Source: CAZULF01 sp964621215 (GTDB lineage Bacteria; Pseudomonadota; Gammaproteobacteria; UBA1113). Taken from it: a DNA stretch of 15,403 bases. Numbering within the stretch: position 1 is the first letter of the stretch; every line of letters starts with the position of its first letter. The notes under the pieces are model-generated. The model ran no database searches, was not told the DNA's origin, and was given only the letters and a program-made list of their open reading frames with translations. Shown here piece by piece: positions 11,981-15,403 of the stretch. The stretch lies in assembly GCA_964621215.1 (NCBI GenBank), contig CAZULF010000049.1:1-15403 (forward strand), in the 5' to 3' direction. Both the position numbers and the translations under genes were made by a program.

Positions 11981-13209
11981 GTTGTAATTTCCTTCAAAAA
12001 TGATGTTCCAGCATCCAACGGCGCAAGTTCCAAATGCTCCGCTAAGGTTTGTCCGATATCAGCAAAAGTTTCACGTGCGCCCAGATTGGTTGTTTTAACA
12101 TTTGGACCAAAAACAATTGCGGGAATATGTTCGCGTGTATGATCCGAACCAGGCCATGTGGGATCACAACCATGATCAGCGGTAATGACCACCACATCGT
12201 CTGGTTTTAATTTTTGGATTATTTCTGGTAATCGTTGATCAAATTGTTCTAATGCGTAAGCATAACCGGCCACATCGCGACGATGGCCATAATTCATATC
12301 GAAGTCAACAAAGTTTGTGAAAATCAAACAGCGATTAGGATAGTCATCCATCGCTTTTAATGTCGCATCAAATAACGCCATGTTACCTTCAGCTTTAATT
12401 TCATGTGTAATACCAGAATGTGCAAAAATATCCGCTGTTTTACCGATAGCGATGACCTCAGCACTATCGTTTACTAAGCGATCTAATAGTGTTGGTGCCG
12501 GTGGTGGTGTGGCGATATCACGACGATTACCTGTGCGGTGAAAATTACCGGGCGTACCTACAAATGGACGTGCAATCACACGACCAATCTTATATTCGTC
12601 TACTAATTTACGAGCAATATCGCAAATTTCATAAAGTCGCTGCAAGCCAAATGTTTCTTCATGCGCTGCAATTTGAAATACGCTATCGGCTGAAGTGTAA
12701 ACGATAGGTTTACCTGTAGCCATATGCTCTGTACCTAGTTCATCAATGATAACGGTACCCGATGCATGTTTATCACCTAAAATTCCTGGCAACTTAGCTT
12801 CGCGAATAAAATCATTCACAAGTTTTTGTGGGAAACTAGGATACGCAGGCGGAAAATATCCCCATTGAAATAACACTGGAACGCCAGCAATTTCCCAATG
12901 ACCGCTAGGGGTATCTTTGCCTAAACTTTTTTCTTTGGCATAACCATAAGCACCTGTTATATGTTGTGGTTGCGTGAGCCCAGGTAATTGTTGCTTGCCA
13001 CTACTCGCGAGTGTGGCGTTGACTAAACCTAATTTCGATAAATTAGGTATTTTTAAAGCCCCCTGACGTTTGCCAGGAATATCTGCTTTGCCTGCCGCAC
13101 AGACTTCGGCGATATGAGCCAGAGTATTAGCGCCCTGCTCTTCTGGTGGTGCATCTTCTGCAGCACCAATACCAAATGAATCCATTAACAATACAATAGC
13201 GCGCTTCAT
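11977..13209 (-). CDS. deoB: Phosphopentomutase
   Basis: 410 residues, nearly the same as E. coli DeoB (407). It interconverts (deoxy)ribose 1-phosphate and 5-phosphate, linking nucleoside breakdown to the pentose phosphate pathway. It belongs to the alkaline phosphatase superfamily and needs Mn2+. Visible features are LLMDSFGIGAAEDA (7-20) with metal ligand Asp10, GKDTPSGHWEIAG (97-109) with the phosphate-carrying Thr100, RPFVGTPGNFHRTGNRRD (214-231), VDFDMNYGHRRD (301-312) with Asp304 and His309, and ADHGCDPTWPGSDHTREH (344-361) with Asp345, His346 and His357. All metal ligands are conserved. Its ATG shares one base with the transporter stop (TAATG) and its stop overlaps the add start, so the three are translated as a unit. 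Confidence 0.96.
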   Translation of the reverse strand: MKRAIVLLMDSFGIGAAEDAPPEEQGANTLAHIAEVCAAGKADIPGKRQGALKIPNLSKLGLVNATLASSGKQQLPGLTQPQHITGAYGYAKEKSLGKDTPSGHWEIAGVPVLFQWGYFPPAYPSFPQKLVNDFIREAKLPGILGDKHASGTVIIDELGTEHMATGKPIVYTSADSVFQIAAHEETFGLQRLYEICDIARKLVDEYKIGRVIARPFVGTPGNFHRTGNRRDIATPPPAPTLLDRLVNDSAEVIAIGKTADIFAHSGITHEIKAEGNMALFDATLKAMDDYPNRCLIFTNFVDFDMNYGHRRDVAGYAYALEQFDQRLPEIIQKLKPDDVVVITADHGCDPTWPGSDHTREHIPAIVFGPNVKTTNLGARETFADIGQTLAEHLELAPLDAGTSFLKEITT

Positions 13210-14525
13210 TACTTAATTCCATCTTCTTTTCTGCAATACGTTTCACGAATGAAACACGCTGCAATAAATGCAATAATAAAGGCAATCGGAATAATCAATA
13301 ATCCACGTTGATAATCGCTGACCGAATAAATGGCAACGTTATCTACCACTAAGTGATTCCATTTCCAATCCATCAATTTACCAAATAACGGAATCAATAC
13401 TGCACCACCAATACCAATCGTGGTAAAGGATACAACACTTACTGATGTTGCAGTGAGTGCGATAGGATTACTCTCAGCAACCGTAGGATAACTAATAACT
13501 TGCGAACTGGTGATTAAACCCAGCAAGAAAAATAATACGATTAAGACGGCGAAATTAGTGATATTGCCATAAATAATAATCGACATTAATGCTAACGATA
13601 AAACAGCGCCAATTAGCATTGGCAACTTACGTCGCCCCATTTTATCAGAAACCCATCCCGCTAAAGGTGAGCCAAACACCGTACCAAAGAAAACCATGCC
13701 AGTAATACTGGATGCTTGTGCAGGAGTAAAATGTAAAATTTGTTGTAAGTATAGTCCACCCCACGATGCACCCATTAAGAATACAGGGAGGTTGATTAAA
13801 CAAGTATAGGTTCCACCTAACCAATTTTGTTTACGCGTGTAAGCAGTCCATAGACTGCGCCAATAACCTAAACTACTCAAATGCTTGCGATGTTCGGCGG
13901 CTTGTTGCGCTTGTTCTGTCGGATAATCTCTCACAAATTTAAAAATCACCGCTAAAATCAATACACCCAATGCTGCATCTAATAACACTGCATTACGCCA
14001 ACCTACCGCATTAATAACGTGGGTCATGGGATTTTGTGCAACCCATCCACCCATCATTGCCATAGTCACGACTAAACCGCTAATTAAAGCCATACGACGT
14101 GATGGAAACCAACGTGAGGCTAATCGAATACAACTTAAAAAACAGAAAGCACTACCAATACCCGTAAAAAAACGAAATATACTGGCAATAGTGAGCGAGT
14201 TCGCTAAAGCAAAACCTAACGTGCCTAAAATACAGACGAGCATAGAAATTAAAATAATTTTGCGGGTAGAAAAGCGATCGAGTAACTGTCCAGCGGGAAG
14301 AAGAAAAATAGCGTTTGCTAAAAAGTAACGTGAATTTAATAAACCTAAATCCGTAGCATGAATGTGAAATGCTTGCATGAGTGACGGAGATAGCGAGTTA
14401 ATCATATTCATCTGAATAAATTCATAGAAGAAAAACAATCCCGCTGTAATACACACCCACCATGCTTGTTTTGAAATTGTTTCCACCTCTGTGGAATGGG
14501 TCACCGCATGTTGAAAAGCACTCAT
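13209..14525 (-). CDS. MFS transporter, likely solute importer of the nucleoside operon
   Basis: 438 residues with twelve hydrophobic segments expected for the major facilitator superfamily. The signature loop between helices 2 and 3 is GQLLDRFSTRK (residues about 78-88) and its second-half echo is GWVSDKMGRRK. The segment RFFTGIGSAFCFLSCIRLASRWF is typical of helix 4 onwards. The start has AGGA at 14537-14534, eight bases upstream. It is fused translationally to deoB (one-base overlap), which suggests that the substrate is a nucleoside, a deoxyribose compound or something metabolised with them. Legionella uses related Pht-type MFS carriers for amino acids and nucleosides inside host cells; membership in that group is inference. 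The next gene is a paralogue. Confidence 0.9.
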   Translation of the reverse strand: MSAFQHAVTHSTEVETISKQAWWVCITAGLFFFYEFIQMNMINSLSPSLMQAFHIHATDLGLLNSRYFLANAIFLLPAGQLLDRFSTRKIILISMLVCILGTLGFALANSLTIASIFRFFTGIGSAFCFLSCIRLASRWFPSRRMALISGLVVTMAMMGGWVAQNPMTHVINAVGWRNAVLLDAALGVLILAVIFKFVRDYPTEQAQQAAEHRKHLSSLGYWRSLWTAYTRKQNWLGGTYTCLINLPVFLMGASWGGLYLQQILHFTPAQASSITGMVFFGTVFGSPLAGWVSDKMGRRKLPMLIGAVLSLALMSIIIYGNITNFAVLIVLFFLLGLITSSQVISYPTVAESNPIALTATSVSVVSFTTIGIGGAVLIPLFGKLMDWKWNHLVVDNVAIYSVSDYQRGLLIIPIAFIIAFIAACFIRETYCRKEDGIK

Positions 14526-14553
14526 ATTATGGTTCCTAATTTATTTAGACACT

Positions 14554-14587
14554 GTAGCCTGGATGAAGCAACGCGGAATCCAGGATC
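14554..14587 (+). repeat. Dispersed palindromic repeat, copy 2
   Basis: GTAGCCTGGATGAAGCAACG then CGGAATCCAGGATC. The inner arms CCTGGAT (14558-14564) and ATCCAGG (14578-14584) pair perfectly; the outer GTAGC has lost its partner, which in copy 1 (3352-3386) is complete. It lies in the 87-base gap between the two MFS genes and may limit read-through, though no T-run follows on the transcribed minus strand. Confidence 0.7.
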
Positions 14588-14612
14588 AATATCGGACAAT
14601 TTATGAATTGCC

Positions 14613-15403
14613 CTACGATTGTTGCACATTCTCACAAAACGTTTCTTTAATTAAGAAAGCGCAAAGCAAACCTATCACTAAAGTCATGGGAAAGATCATC
14701 ATCGCATGATGATACGCTGTAGCTGTGTATTGTGGCACACCATCAATTAAAGTTTTATCCCAATACCGATCCATAATGTGACCAAATACTTGCTGTGCTA
14801 AGCCCGCACCGCCCATAATAATTGACGAAGCGATGCCGAGCGAGGTTCCAGTAATCGTGCGTTGGTTGCTTTCGGTAATAAATGGATACGTAATCACTTG
14901 AGCGCTGGTGAAAAAACCGATGAGGAAGAAGAGGAAACACGCCATGAAGAAATTTAGCTGGGACAACTCAATCATGATTATCGTTACAATCAATGATAAA
15001 ACTGCACCAATAATCATGGGAGAGCGACGACGACGAATATTATCAGAAATTGCACCGACAACCGGCGAGCCGATAATAGTTCCAACAAATAACATTAATG
15101 AGGCGGTAGCAGCGTTGCGTGCGGTGAAACCGTGAGTTTGTTGTAAAAACAAACTGCCCCACAATCCACCTAATACCATCAAAGGTAAATTCAATAAACT
15201 CGTATAAACCCCGCTGAACCAGGTTTGTATATTAGCTGCAGCCATGCGAATTCCGACCCAAAAGGCAGGTTTTTCGATGGTTTTGGTTTGAAAATTACGG
15301 CTAAAATCGCGTTCAGGATTCAACGGACGATCATAAACAAACCACCAATTCAATCCCCAAATCACGGCACCCAATACTCCGTTGAGTAGCAACGCGACAC
15401 GCC
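14613..15403 (-). CDS. MFS transporter, paralogue of the neighbour (N-terminus off right edge)
   Basis: The minus-strand frame is open to the right edge; its TAG is at 14615-14613. About 263 codons are visible, from the end of the first six-helix half onward. It aligns by eye with the adjacent carrier along its whole length: RVALLNGVLGAVIW with RNAVLLDAALGVLIL, YTSLLNLPLMVLGGLWGSLFL with YTCLINLPVFLMGASWGGLYL, GAISDNIRRRRSPMIIGAVL with GWVSDKMGRRKLPMLIGAVL, and AQVITYPFITESN with SQVISYPTVAESN. So the two arose by tandem duplication and have diverged. The C-terminus LIKETFCENVQQS parallels FIRETYCRKEDGIK. An internal TTG at 15392 is not the start. The paralogues may differ in substrate. Confidence 0.88.
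   Translation of the reverse strand, partial: RVALLLNGVLGAVIWGLNWWFVYDRPLNPERDFSRNFQTKTIEKPAFWVGIRMAAANIQTWFSGVYTSLLNLPLMVLGGLWGSLFLQQTHGFTARNAATASLMLFVGTIIGSPVVGAISDNIRRRRSPMIIGAVLSLIVTIIMIELSQLNFFMACFLFFLIGFFTSAQVITYPFITESNQRTITGTSLGIASSIIMGGAGLAQQVFGHIMDRYWDKTLIDGVPQYTATAYHHAMMIFPMTLVIGLLCAFLIKETFCENVQQS

Overview
The window looks like a chromosomal segment of an AT-rich gammaproteobacterium. The Rho sequence is gammaproteobacterial almost residue for residue outside its N-terminus. The periplasmic thioredoxin-like protein resembles Com1 of Coxiella, and the two MFS carriers resemble the large carrier families of Legionella and Coxiella. I therefore favour a member of the Legionellales, probably host-associated. 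That placement is inference from gene content, not from a tree.

Layout from left to right. (1) 1-528, minus: N-terminal part of a disordered, Pro/Gln/Glu-rich protein of unknown function that runs off the left edge. (2) 705-2457, minus: a two-gene cassette of a HipA-like kinase without the usual N-terminal subdomain, followed one base later by a protein with a C-terminal HIRAN domain. (3) 2664-3343, plus: a promoter, tRNA-Leu(CAG) and peptide deformylase starting 17 bases after the tRNA. (4) 3392-4572, minus: com1-like DsbA-family protein and thioredoxin, separated by a perfect hairpin. (5) 4573-4972: a long regulatory gap carrying divergent promoters and a structured rho leader. (6) 4973-9509, plus: a tightly packed run of rho, a 2Fe-2S/FAD/NAD reductase, a four-helix membrane protein, a cation diffusion facilitator and a 4'-phosphopantetheinyl transferase. 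(7) 9514-11011: a small accessory island with an Rpn-family PD-(D/E)XK nuclease gene (minus) and a collapsed AAA/DUF4143 ATPase pseudogene (plus) preceded by a 33-bp-spaced direct repeat. (8) 11015-15403, minus: two tandem paralogous MFS transporters, deoB and adenosine deaminase; the last three genes overlap by 1 to 4 bases.

How the genes work together. The right-hand operon reads as nucleoside uptake and salvage: the deaminase converts adenosine or deoxyadenosine to inosine forms and the phosphopentomutase channels (deoxy)ribose-1-phosphate into central metabolism. The MFS carriers may bring in the substrate, which would suit an intracellular life. Com1 and thioredoxin act on thiols in periplasm and cytoplasm. 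The most notable non-housekeeping items are the HipA-like/HIRAN pair, an internal start with a perfect ribosome-binding site inside the rpn gene (the arrangement of intragenic Rpn antitoxins), and a Rho factor with a roughly 78-residue repeat-built disordered N-terminus and a G-free leader. No CRISPR array, rRNA, integrase or insertion sequence was seen.
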